NCBI GenBank assembly: GCA_944349545.1
Contig: CALVNG010000011.1
Location: forward strand, 1 to 46,049
Reading direction: 5' to 3'
Length of the DNA stretch: 46,049 bases
From: an uncultured Eubacteriales bacterium
Lineage (GTDB): Bacteria; Bacillota; Clostridia; Christensenellales; Aristaeellaceae
The translations under genes were made by a program, and so were the position numbers. Shown one piece after another: positions 39,003 to 46,049 of the stretch (position 1 is the first letter of the stretch; the number at the start of each line of letters is the position of its first letter). The notes under the pieces were generated by a model. The model worked only from the letters and a program-made list of their open reading frames with translations. It had not been told where the DNA came from and made no database searches.

Positions 39003-40922
39003 TTATTCCGCCGCCTCGGCCTCGGCCTCGGCCGCCTCCAGCGCCTCGTAGAGCGCCTCGCTGCGCGCCTGCTCGGCGCGGTAGCGCTCGCCCAGCTCCC
39101 GCGCGGCCTCCGCGTCCGCGTAGGTGGCCGGGTCGGCCAGCTTCTCCTCCAGCTCCCGGAGGAGGCGCTCGTTCTCCTCGATGGCCTCCTCGGTCCGCTT
39201 CACCTGCGCCTTGAGCTCGCGCAGGCGGGCCGCCTGCTGGCGGTCGCGCTTGCGCTCCCGTGTGGCGGCCGTGCGCGTCACCTCGCCCTCGGCGGCAGGC
39301 GCGGGAGGCTGGGGCCGGTCGCGCTTCTCCACGTAGTCGTCAAAGTTGCCCAGGTACTCGGTCACGCCGTCGGCGTTCATCACCATCACGCGGTCCGCAA
39401 AGCGGTTGATGAAGTACCGGTCATGGCTGATGGCCAGGATCGTGCCCGGGAAGTCCTGCAGCGCGTCCTCCAGCACCTCGCGGCTGTCCATGTCGAGATG
39501 GTTGGTCGGCTCGTCCAGCAGGAGCAGGTTGTCCTTGCGCAGCATCAGCTTGGTCAGCGCCACGCGCCCCCGCTCGCCGCCGGAGAGACTCCCGATGGTG
39601 TCGAACACGTCGTCGCCTGTGAAAAGAAACAGGCCCAGCGCGCCGCGCACCTTGCTCTGTTCCATGGAGGGGAAGCTGTTCCAGACCTCGTCCAGCACGG
39701 TGTTGGCGGGGTTGAGGTTCTGCTGGTGCTGGTCATAGTAGCCCACGTCGATGTTCACGCCGTACTTCACGCTGCCCCGGTCGGGCGTGAGCTGATGGGT
39801 CAGGATCTTGAACAGCGTGCTCTTGCCCACGCCGTTGGGGCCGATGAGCGCCACGCGGTCGCCCGTGCGCAGCTTGAAGCTCACGTTGTCGAACACCGGC
39901 TGGCCGTCGTAGGTCTTGCTCAGGCCCTTGACCTCCAGCGCCTCCTCCCCGCTGCGGCGGCGCGCCTCGAAGCTGAAGCGCACATGCCCCTCCTCGACGG
40001 GCTTCTCCAGCCGCTCCAGCTTGTCAAGCCGCTTCTGGCGGCTCTCGGCTGCCTTGATGCTCTTTTCCCGGTTGAAGCTGCGGTAGCGCTCGATGATGGC
40101 CTTTTCCCGCTCGATTTCCTTCTGCTGCAGGTTGTAGGCCTTCATGCGGGTTTCAAAATCCGCGGTGCGCTTGCGCATGTACTCGGTGTAGTTGCCGGTG
40201 AATTTGATCATGCGGCCGCCGAGAATTTCGCCCATCGTGGTGCAGACGTGGTCCAGAAAATACCGGTCATGGCTGATGAGCAGCAGCGACCCCTTGTATT
40301 CCGTCAGATAGCCCTGCAGCCACTCGATGGCCTCCAAATCCAGGTGGTTGGTCGGCTCGTCCATGAGGATGACGTCGGGCTTCTGCAAGAGCAGCTTGGC
40401 CAGCGAAAGCCGCGTGCGCTCGCCGCCGGAGAGCGTGCCCACCTTGCGCCCGTGCATCTCGGGTCTGAGGCCCAGGCCGCTTAGCACGCCCAGCATCTCG
40501 CCCTCGTAGGCGTAGCCCTCGGCCTCGTTGTAGCGCTCCAAAAGCCGCTGGTAGTCCGCCGTCAGCCGTAGCGCCGCTTCCGGGTCGGCGTTTCGCTCCA
40601 TCTGGGCTTCCAGCTCGCGCAGCCGCCTTTCCATGGCGATGACCGGCTCAAACACGCGCAAAAGCGCCTCCCAGACCGTGTCGGTCAGGGCGATGTCGTC
40701 CACCTGCCTGAGATAGCCGATGCGCAGGTCGCGGTTCTTGTGCACCATGCCGCCGTCCGCCTCGGCCTCGCCGCTGATGATGCGCATCAGCGTGGTCTTG
40801 CCGCAGCCGTTGACGCCCACCAGGCCCATCTTCTCGCCCTTTTGCAGGCTGAAGCTGACCCCCTTGAGCACCTCATGGGTGCCGAAGCTCTTTTGCACAT
40901 CCTGTGCCGAAATCAAAATCAT
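39003..40922 (-). CDS. ABC-F ATPase (YdiF/Uup-like)
   Basis: A 639-residue ABC-F protein with two fully intact ATPase domains: GVNGCGKTT, LSGGERTR and LMDEPTNHLD; then GPNGVGKST, LSGGERGR and LLDEPTNHLD. A charged linker of about 80 residues (KRTADFETRMKAYNLQQKEIERE) joins them, and a C-terminal coiled coil (from about 555) ends in an Ala/Glu repeat. This is the YdiF/Uup type, probably acting on ribosomes. ATG 40922 overlaps the upstream gene (ATGA). Confidence 0.93.
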   Translation of the reverse strand: MILISAQDVQKSFGTHEVLKGVSFSLQKGEKMGLVGVNGCGKTTLMRIISGEAEADGGMVHKNRDLRIGYLRQVDDIALTDTVWEALLRVFEPVIAMERRLRELEAQMERNADPEAALRLTADYQRLLERYNEAEGYAYEGEMLGVLSGLGLRPEMHGRKVGTLSGGERTRLSLAKLLLQKPDVILMDEPTNHLDLEAIEWLQGYLTEYKGSLLLISHDRYFLDHVCTTMGEILGGRMIKFTGNYTEYMRKRTADFETRMKAYNLQQKEIEREKAIIERYRSFNREKSIKAAESRQKRLDKLERLEKPVEEGHVRFSFEARRRSGEEALEVKGLSKTYDGQPVFDNVSFKLRTGDRVALIGPNGVGKSTLFKILTHQLTPDRGSVKYGVNIDVGYYDQHQQNLNPANTVLDEVWNSFPSMEQSKVRGALGLFLFTGDDVFDTIGSLSGGERGRVALTKLMLRKDNLLLLDEPTNHLDMDSREVLEDALQDFPGTILAISHDRYFINRFADRVMVMNADGVTEYLGNFDDYVEKRDRPQPPAPAAEGEVTRTAATRERKRDRQQAARLRELKAQVKRTEEAIEENERLLRELEEKLADPATYADAEAARELGERYRAEQARSEALYEALEAAEAEAEAAE

Positions 40923-41587
40923 CGGGATTCTTCCCCTCTATCCGGTTGCTGTGAATCACGCGGCGCTATCCAGCGCGCCTCCAGCTCGCGCGCCGACAGC
41001 CGCAGCTCATGCGCGGAGGTCCGGCCAAAGGCCAGGTCCTGTGCGGGTGCGCGCGCCGCCTCGCGCAGCATGCACACCCCTTTGCGCACGCACGCTTCCC
41101 GCTCCTGCGGCGAACACCGCTCCGCCGCCTCGAACAGCGCGTCCTCCATATCCGCATAGGCCCCGCCCTGCCTGAGGAACGCGGCGCAGGCCATCAAATC
41201 CTCCGGCAAAAGCAGGTCCGCCAGCTCCAGCTTGAGCGCCTGCACGCGCGGCGCGCGCAGCTCGCACAGCGGCCCTTCCTGCGCCAGCGTGAGCAAAAGG
41301 CGCAGGCTCTTGAGCCGGAGCATGCGGCTCTCCTCCCAGGGCGCCGTCAGGGCCGTGGCGCGAAGGTAGATAAGCTCGCTGGCAAACAGGCGCGGCGCGG
41401 GCGAGAGCAGCTCCGTCAGGCTTTCGGCGCTGAGCGTCTCAAGCGCCGAAAGCGGCAGGCCGCATCGCTTGCGGCTAGCCCCATCCAAAAGGCGCATCTG
41501 CGCTAGCTCGTCCATCAGCTCCTTGACGCGCCGCATCAGATCGCCCATCATTTCAATCATGCGCAGGATATAGTCCCGCTGAAACAC
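40919..41587 (-). CDS. Uncharacterised helical protein, DUF6483-like
   Basis: A 222-residue, mostly helical, soluble protein beginning MFQRDYILRMIEMMGDLMRR; that opening resembles DUF6483 proteins as I remember them. The rest has leucine-rich helices and TPR-like spacing but no catalytic motif. The start is GTG 41587, with GGGAGG 9 bases upstream. It is translated just before the ABC-F gene (4-base overlap), so the two may act together. Function unknown. Confidence 0.78.
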   Translation of the reverse strand: MFQRDYILRMIEMMGDLMRRVKELMDELAQMRLLDGASRKRCGLPLSALETLSAESLTELLSPAPRLFASELIYLRATALTAPWEESRMLRLKSLRLLLTLAQEGPLCELRAPRVQALKLELADLLLPEDLMACAAFLRQGGAYADMEDALFEAAERCSPQEREACVRKGVCMLREAARAPAQDLAFGRTSAHELRLSARELEARWIAPRDSQQPDRGEESR

Positions 41588-41616
41588 CGCCGCTCACCTC
41601 CCGCACGCCACGTTCT

Positions 41617-41644
41617 AGTATAGCATGTTTTGCGAGGGTGGCAA
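41617..41644 (-). promoter_or_regulatory. Promoter of the DUF6483-like/ABC-F operon
   Basis: TTGCCA (41639-41644), 16-base spacer, TATACT (41617-41622). Confidence 0.7.
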
Positions 41645-41663
41645 GGGGAGGGGCGCCGCGCTG

Positions 41664-43415
41664 TCACTCCCTTCGGCGCGCGGTCAGCGCGACGCCCACG
41701 TACAGCGGCATGCATGCGACCACGCCGTACATATAGCGAAACTCCGCGTAAACCGGCGAAGCCATGGACGTGAGCCACACACCCGCCAGCAGCAGCCACG
41801 GCGAGGCCAGCCGCGCCCTGCGCTTGCACACCAGCGCCGCAAACGCAATCAGCGCCGCCCATACATAGGGTGCGGGACGACACAGGGCGCCGAGCACGGG
41901 CGCGCGCTCCACGGCGTCGTACACATCGCATAGCAGCTGCCTTACAGAGCTCCCTCGCTGCTGCAGGCCATATGCGTTACTCACGATTTTTCGCTCAATG
42001 GCCCAATAGGGTACGTCCGGATACCAATACCCATGCGTATGGTACAAGAACGCATCCAAATACACCAGCGGATGCTCCATCCCGATTTGCGCCCATACCT
42101 TGAGATAGCGCAGGGGATTGCTCATGAGGACATCGTTGTTGAGCAGATCCTTTACGGGATCTGATAATTCTGGACTATAGGCCCAGCGCACCTCCTCCAC
42201 CGACGTGAAGATTTCCTCCAGCGCCTCCATTTCATCCTGGCTAAGCTCCCGGTTGTATTCGCGCACCGTTTTCGCAATCTGCTGCAGCGGCAGCGCGAGC
42301 GCCTCGCCCGCATTGGACTTCTTCGCGCCCAGCACGTCGAAAATCAGCGCCTGATACGCGCCTACCAGCAAAAGCACAACGGCGCCCAGCGCCAGCAGCG
42401 GCTTCCACAGCCTGCGGTTACACAGCAGAAACACCGGAAAGCAGAGCAGGAACGCATAGTAGCCGTTATTGCGGTATACGCAAAACAGAAACAGGACAAC
42501 CGCCAGCAGCACCCAGTTTTTCCGGCCGAACGGCTCGCTCGCAGGGGCTTCCACGCACATTACCAGCCGTGTCAGCATCATGACCGCAATCACCGTGATG
42601 CCGCCAAACAGCACGTCCTTCCACATGGTAACGCTGTAAAAGGCGTGCACGCTCACCAGCGCGTAGAACACAAGGACCGCCGCTGTCAGCCCGCGCCCCG
42701 CGCCCTCAGTCATCAGCCGGTGCACCACCGCCGCGAAAATCGCGGACATCGCCATCATCTGAAACAGGCTGTACAGCCCCACGCCCCACGCCACCGAGCC
42801 CAGGGCGCGCCCAAGCAGCACAAAGGGGGCGACGGTCCATTGATGGATGAGCGGATGATGGTTGCTCAGCGGCGCGCCCCCCAGAATCATGTCAAGCTCG
42901 CTGATGGAGTCGGGGCTGAGACAGCCGGGGAAGAAAAAAACATAGTACGGCATCCAGCACACGAGTATCGCCAGCCAGATCTTCCAGAAGGCCGGTCCGC
43001 CGCACCTGTCCGTGGCGTGCATACGAACGGCCCAGCGCAACACAATGCGCAGCACCGCCCAGCAAAGCGCCGTGAGTCCGACGATACGAAACAGCGCCTT
43101 GATGGAAGCAGACCATGTCAGCAGCGCCTCGATGGTCTGCTCCTGATGAATCTCCCGGCCGATCACCAGCATCACCGCAAAAACCGCGCCCAGCGTCAGC
43201 GCGACCCTGTTCAGGCGCTTTTCAGCCGGTCGGCGCACAGCCCACCACGCTACCATCGCGCACGCGCACCACAGCGCAAGCAGCGCCAGAGGCTGCCTGT
43301 CGGTCAGATTGGCAGCGCCCGCAGTGGACAGCGCTGACAACGCCGCCGCTTTTGCAACCGTCATCGCACTGTCCCTCCGGCTTTTGTTCTCCATAGCTTC
43401 TCTCCTCCGTTTCAT
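41664..43415 (-). CDS. Multi-pass membrane protein, DUF6020-like
   Basis: A 583-residue protein with about 12 helices and a large extracytoplasmic domain near residues 380-500. The segment FFPGCLSPDSISELDMILGGAPLSNHHPLIHQ (about 160-190) is typical of DUF6020 proteins, which look like GT-C-type glycosyltransferases or wall-polymer enzymes; activity is inference. Start uncertain: ATG 43415 (GAGGAG, 8 bases) and ATG 43394 (GGAGGAG, 7 bases) are both plausible. Codon use and base composition (more AT near the middle) differ slightly from the neighbours. No strong terminator follows. Confidence 0.82.
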   Translation of the reverse strand: MKRRREAMENKSRRDSAMTVAKAAALSALSTAGAANLTDRQPLALLALWCACAMVAWWAVRRPAEKRLNRVALTLGAVFAVMLVIGREIHQEQTIEALLTWSASIKALFRIVGLTALCWAVLRIVLRWAVRMHATDRCGGPAFWKIWLAILVCWMPYYVFFFPGCLSPDSISELDMILGGAPLSNHHPLIHQWTVAPFVLLGRALGSVAWGVGLYSLFQMMAMSAIFAAVVHRLMTEGAGRGLTAAVLVFYALVSVHAFYSVTMWKDVLFGGITVIAVMMLTRLVMCVEAPASEPFGRKNWVLLAVVLFLFCVYRNNGYYAFLLCFPVFLLCNRRLWKPLLALGAVVLLLVGAYQALIFDVLGAKKSNAGEALALPLQQIAKTVREYNRELSQDEMEALEEIFTSVEEVRWAYSPELSDPVKDLLNNDVLMSNPLRYLKVWAQIGMEHPLVYLDAFLYHTHGYWYPDVPYWAIERKIVSNAYGLQQRGSSVRQLLCDVYDAVERAPVLGALCRPAPYVWAALIAFAALVCKRRARLASPWLLLAGVWLTSMASPVYAEFRYMYGVVACMPLYVGVALTARRRE

Positions 43416-43439
43416 GCGAGCCGCTCCTCGCCGCAACAG

Positions 43440-43468
43440 AAAAGCCCTCCGTTTGCGAAGCGGAGGGC
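43440..43468 (-). terminator. Terminator of rplA
   Basis: Stem GCCCTCCG/CGGAGGGC (43444-43451, 43461-43468) followed by TTTTCTG on the minus strand. Confidence 0.85.
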
Positions 43469-43482
43469 ATGAGTCGGACCCT

Positions 43483-44172
43483 TTAGAACTTCAAGGGATT
43501 GACCTTGATCGCGGGGCCCATGGTGGCGCTGAGGTACACGCTGCGCACATAGGTGCCCTTGGCGGCAGCGGGCTTGGCCTTGTTGATGGCGTCCATGAGG
43601 ACCTGCAGGTTCTCGCCCAGCTTTTCGGGGCCGAAAGAGGCCTTGCCGATGGGGCAGTGAACGATGGAGGTCTTGTCCACGCGATACTCGACCTTACCGG
43701 CCTTGATGTCGGTGATGGCCTTGGCCACGTCCATGGTCACGGTGCCGCTCTTGGGGTTGGGCATGAGGCCCTTGGGGCCCAGGATGCGGCCGATGCGGCC
43801 GACGACGCCCATCATGTCGGGGGTGGCGATCATGACGTCGAAGCCAAACCAGTTTTCGGTCTGGATCTTGTGGATCATTTCCTCGCCGCCGACGATATCC
43901 GCGCCCGCGGCCTCGGCTTCCTTGACCTTGTCGCCCTTGGTGACCACCAGCACGCGCACGGTGCGGCCGGTGCCGTGGGGCAGAACCACCGCGCCGCGGA
44001 CCTGCTGGTCGGCATGGCGGGGATCGACGCCCAGGCGGACGGAGATCTCGATGGTTTCGTCAAACTTGGCCTTGCTGGTCTTGCAGGCCAGCTCGCAGGC
44101 CTCGGCGGGCTCGTAGGCGTTGAGATGGTCGATCAGCTTCGCGCTGTCCACATATTTCTTTCCGTGTTTCAT
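43483..44172 (-). CDS. rplA: 50S ribosomal protein uL1
   Basis: A 229-residue protein of the L1 stalk. Recognised from [49 protein letters not shown] and the C-terminal [12 protein letters not shown]. It binds 23S rRNA and in many bacteria represses its own operon. Last gene of the tuf-to-rplA cluster, 55 bases after rplK. Confidence 0.98.
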   Translation of the reverse strand: MKHGKKYVDSAKLIDHLNAYEPAEACELACKTSKAKFDETIEISVRLGVDPRHADQQVRGAVVLPHGTGRTVRVLVVTKGDKVKEAEAAGADIVGGEEMIHKIQTENWFGFDVMIATPDMMGVVGRIGRILGPKGLMPNPKSGTVTMDVAKAITDIKAGKVEYRVDKTSIVHCPIGKASFGPEKLGENLQVLMDAINKAKPAAAKGTYVRSVYLSATMGPAIKVNPLKF

Positions 44173-44227
44173 GCTACTGTCCTTCCTGTGGTGCTAACGG
44201 CACAATGTCCTCCCACAAATGGTCGTC

Positions 44228-44653
44228 TTATTCCTCAACCGTGATGCCCATGGAGCGGGCGGTACCCTTGATCATGCTCATGATGGCCTCGATATCGGTG
44301 GCGTTGACATCGGGCTTTTTGATCTCGGCGATCTTGCGGACCTGCTCCTGGGTGAGCTTGCCAACCTTGTCGCGGTTGGGGCGGCCGGAAGCGGTCTGCA
44401 GGTTCAGCTCCTTCTTGATGAGCACGGGAACCGGCGGCGTCTTGGTGATGAAGGAGAAGGTGTTGTCGGTGTACACCGTGATGACGACGGGGATGATCAT
44501 GCCCGCGTCCTTCTGGGTACGCTCATTGAACTCCTTGCAGAAACCGGGGATGTTCACGCCATGCTGGCCCAGCGCGGGACCGATCGGCGGCGCGGGCGTC
44601 GCCTTGGCGGCGGGAACCTGAAGCTTGATCATGGATTTGACTTTCTTTGCCAT
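44228..44653 (-). CDS. rplK: 50S ribosomal protein uL11
   Basis: A 141-residue protein of the GTPase-associated centre. [40 protein letters not shown] and the C-terminal [10 protein letters not shown] are typical. The ATG at 44653 has GGAGG; the frame is open 19 codons further upstream but that stretch is the leader. Confidence 0.98.
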   Translation of the reverse strand: MAKKVKSMIKLQVPAAKATPAPPIGPALGQHGVNIPGFCKEFNERTQKDAGMIIPVVITVYTDNTFSFITKTPPVPVLIKKELNLQTASGRPNRDKVGKLTQEQVRKIAEIKKPDVNATDIEAIMSMIKGTARSMGITVEE

Positions 44654-44685
44654 GGGAATGGCACCTCCTTCGATGTGGTCATGGC

Positions 44686-44728
44686 GGAACGGCTTTTCCG
44701 TTCCTCCCACAGCTCCCCGGAGGGAGCT
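44686..44728 (-). promoter_or_regulatory. Two-hairpin leader between nusG and rplK
   Basis: The 93-base gap holds GGAACGG/CCGTTCC (44686-44692, 44698-44704; loop AAAAG as RNA) and AGCTCCC/GGGAGCT (44711-44717, 44722-44728). Neither has a T run. L1 autoregulation of rplK-rplA acts in such leaders in other bacteria, so this is a candidate site. Confidence 0.5.
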
Positions 44729-44746
44729 TTGCGGCGCTCAGGCGCC

Positions 44747-45292
44747 TTATTTGGGCTGGACCTTTTCGACGTCCTGCAGGTCCACCTCAACGGGCATTTC
44801 GCGCCCCAGGAACATTTTGACCTTCACGGTCAGCTTCTGGCGCACAGTATCGACGTCCTCCACCACGCCGGTGAAATTCTCCAGCGGGCCGGAGAGAATG
44901 CGCACTTCCTCGCCGATGGCGATGCCAAATTCCACGCTGTTTTGCTGCGTGGAAAGCATCATGTCCACTTCGGCGGGGGTGAGGGCGACGGGCTTGGAGT
45001 CGGGTCCGACGAAGCCGGTCACGCCGCGCGTGTTGCGCACCAGGTACCAGCTTTCGCTGGTTTCGATCATATGCACCAGCACGTAGCCGGGATAGACCTT
45101 CCGCTGGGATTTCACGCGCTTGTTCCCCTTGATCTCCACCACGTCCTCCACGGGCACGCGCACGTCGAAGATCAGGCGCTGCATCTCGGGGTTGTTCTCA
45201 ACGGACTTTTCGATGTTATCCTTGACCTTGTTCTCATAGCCGGAGTAGGTATGCACGACATACCAGCACGGCTCTTTGCTGTTTTCGGCCAT
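44747..45292 (-). CDS. nusG: Transcription termination/antitermination factor NusG
   Basis: A 181-residue protein with the NGN domain (WYVVHTYSGYENKVK, YPGYVLVHM) and a C-terminal KOW domain (GEEVRILSGPLENFTGVVEDVD). It binds RNA polymerase and Rho or the ribosome. AAGGAG at the ATG 45292 overlaps the secE stop codon region. Confidence 0.98.
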   Translation of the reverse strand: MAENSKEPCWYVVHTYSGYENKVKDNIEKSVENNPEMQRLIFDVRVPVEDVVEIKGNKRVKSQRKVYPGYVLVHMIETSESWYLVRNTRGVTGFVGPDSKPVALTPAEVDMMLSTQQNSVEFGIAIGEEVRILSGPLENFTGVVEDVDTVRQKLTVKVKMFLGREMPVEVDLQDVEKVQPK

Positions 45293-45302
45293 GGCTGTCT
45301 CC

Positions 45303-45560
45303 TTACGCGCTCATGATGAGGCTCACAAGCTGCGTAGCCCCGGTATCCAGCAGGCCGATAATGACCATCATGAACAGCATGAAGAGAACCACGATCACCG
45401 AGTAGTTGACCAGCTTCTCGCGCGTGGGCCATGTGACCTTGCGAAGCTCGTGCCACATGTTTTTGAACGCCAGGCCGATGCGCTTGAAGAAGCCAACGAA
45501 TCCCTGCCCGAAGCGAACGAAGAAGTTCGGCTTCGCGCTCTTGGTCTTCTTTTCCGTCAT
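45303..45560 (-). CDS. secE: Preprotein translocase subunit SecE
   Basis: An 85-residue single-helix SecE: amphipathic helix with NMWHELRKVTWPTREKL, then one membrane segment. Part of SecYEG. The start ATG 45560 (MTEKKTK) has GGAG upstream; the longer frame overlaps the gap after rpmG. Confidence 0.95.
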   Translation of the reverse strand: MTEKKTKSAKPNFFVRFGQGFVGFFKRIGLAFKNMWHELRKVTWPTREKLVNYSVIVVLFMLFMMVIIGLLDTGATQLVSLIMSA

Positions 45561-45595
45561 GGTTTTCACTCCATTCGCAAGTTGACGTTTCCGGC

Positions 45596-45757
45596 TTACT
45601 TGGTCTCGCGGTGGACGGTGTGCTTTTTGCAGAAACGGCAATACTTGTTCAGCTCAATGCGGTCGGGGGTGTTTTTCTTGTTCTTCATGGAATTGTAGTT
45701 CCGCTGCTTGCATTCGGTGCAGGCCAGCATCACTTTGTTACGGGCAACGCTTGCCAC
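45596..45757 (-). CDS. rpmG: 50S ribosomal protein bL33
   Basis: A 53-residue protein read from a GTG at 45757, with GAGGAGG 8 bases upstream. Its sequence includes [37 protein letters not shown] and a final HRETK. Two CxxC pairs (C13/C16, C40/C43) mark the zinc-binding (C+) form of bL33. It is followed by secE 35 bases later. Confidence 0.95.
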   Translation of the reverse strand: MASVARNKVMLACTECKQRNYNSMKNKKNTPDRIELNKYCRFCKKHTVHRETK

Positions 45758-45798
45758 GTTCGCCACCTCCTCGTCGATGTGGGAAAGGCCGCCTCCGC

Positions 45799-45816
45799 CC
45801 GCCCGCTGACGGGCGG
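45799..45816 (-). other. Hairpin between tuf and rpmG
   Basis: CCGCCCG (45799-45805) pairs with CGGGCGG (45810-45816), loop of 4. The T-rich stretch follows only after about 13 bases, so it is a weak terminator candidate. No tRNA gene is seen in this 136-base gap. Confidence 0.4.
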
Positions 45817-45893
45817 AAGGGCCGCTGCATGTCTATTCCCTGCTTCGCATCCAGGCTGCCGAGGCATCGCCGCGGACGCGAAGCGGATGGAAA

Positions 45894-46049
45894 TTACTCG
45901 ATCACCTTGGACACGACGCCGGAGCCGACCGTGCGGCCACCCTCGCGGATAGCGAAGCGCAGGCCCTGCTCAATGGCGATGGGGGTGATCAAAGTGATTT
46001 CCATGTCGATGTTGTCGCCGGGCATCACCATCTCAACGCCCTCGGGCAG
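45894..46049 (-). CDS. tuf: Elongation factor Tu, C-terminal end (partial)
   Basis: The last 51 residues of EF-Tu before the stop at 45894; the rest lies beyond the right edge. [31 protein letters not shown] and the final SGVVSKVIE are characteristic of domain III. EF-Tu delivers aminoacyl-tRNA to the ribosome. Confidence 0.98.
   Translation of the reverse strand: MPEGVEMVMPGDNIDMEITLITPIAIEQGLRFAIREGGRTVGSGVVSKVIE

Noticed and set aside
45758-45893. tRNA gene between tuf and rpmG
   Set aside because: No cloverleaf, no TTCGA-type loop and no acceptor pairing found; only a GC hairpin.

Overview
The window looks like one chromosomal stretch of a high-GC, Gram-positive member of the Bacillota, most likely a gut-type Clostridia. 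Evidence: strong AGGAGG ribosome binding sites, several TTG and GTG starts, sigma-A style promoters, a Bacillota-type helicase loader pair (DnaD/DnaB-like plus DnaI-like), a CsoR repressor, ABC-F proteins of YkpA and YdiF type, and the order tuf-rpmG-secE-nusG-rplK-rplA. No phage, insertion sequence, CRISPR array, rRNA or tRNA was seen. Coding density is high, and many genes overlap by 4 to 8 bases, so most of the window is tight operons. Species-level placement is not possible from what I can see.

Layout, left to right. 1-2068: two tandem paralogous multi-pass membrane proteins (minus strand). 2283-2777: a LysM protein without a signal peptide. 2833-9976: a six-gene minus-strand operon (UDP-galactopyranose-mutase/protoporphyrinogen-oxidase-like flavoprotein, recJ, two EmrE/EamA-like half transporters, trpS, a COG2509-like flavoprotein). 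10202-13554: ferredoxin-type aldo/keto reductase, a CDF metal exporter and an LCP cell-wall ligase (plus strand). 13664-16520: helicase-loader operon ending in a cysteine-free ArsC-like protein. 16647-20596: a FbpABC-like ABC importer. 20862-21917: a beta-lactamase-fold protein lacking the catalytic SxxK.

21977-28582 is the most unusual part. Two paralogous ECF sigma factor plus membrane sensor modules flank a CsoR-controlled P1B metal ATPase. One sensor is a 742-residue protein that joins a short cytoplasmic segment and one membrane helix to a beta-propeller-like region and a complete solute-binding-protein-like domain. Both sigma genes have CGTCTAA about 20 bases upstream of the start, and both modules share the same 8-base ATGCGTGA sigma/sensor overlap.

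28802-30535: split transketolase. 30803-34031: murC, a YkpA-type ABC-F protein with a degenerate second ATP site, and a DUF1653 protein, all translationally overlapping. 34076-35859: MarR repressor and MATE exporter with a clear palindromic operator. 36203-38876: GntP-type permease plus glycerate 2-kinase (glycerate use). 39003-43415: a second ABC-F protein, a small unknown protein and a large membrane protein. 43483-46049: rplA, rplK, nusG, secE, rpmG and the 3' end of tuf.

A cross-window pattern: three exact two-copy tandem repeats of 22, 22 and 23 bases (2151-2194, 11328-11371, 35935-35980), unrelated in sequence, each end 6 to 8 bases upstream of a predicted -35 hexamer.
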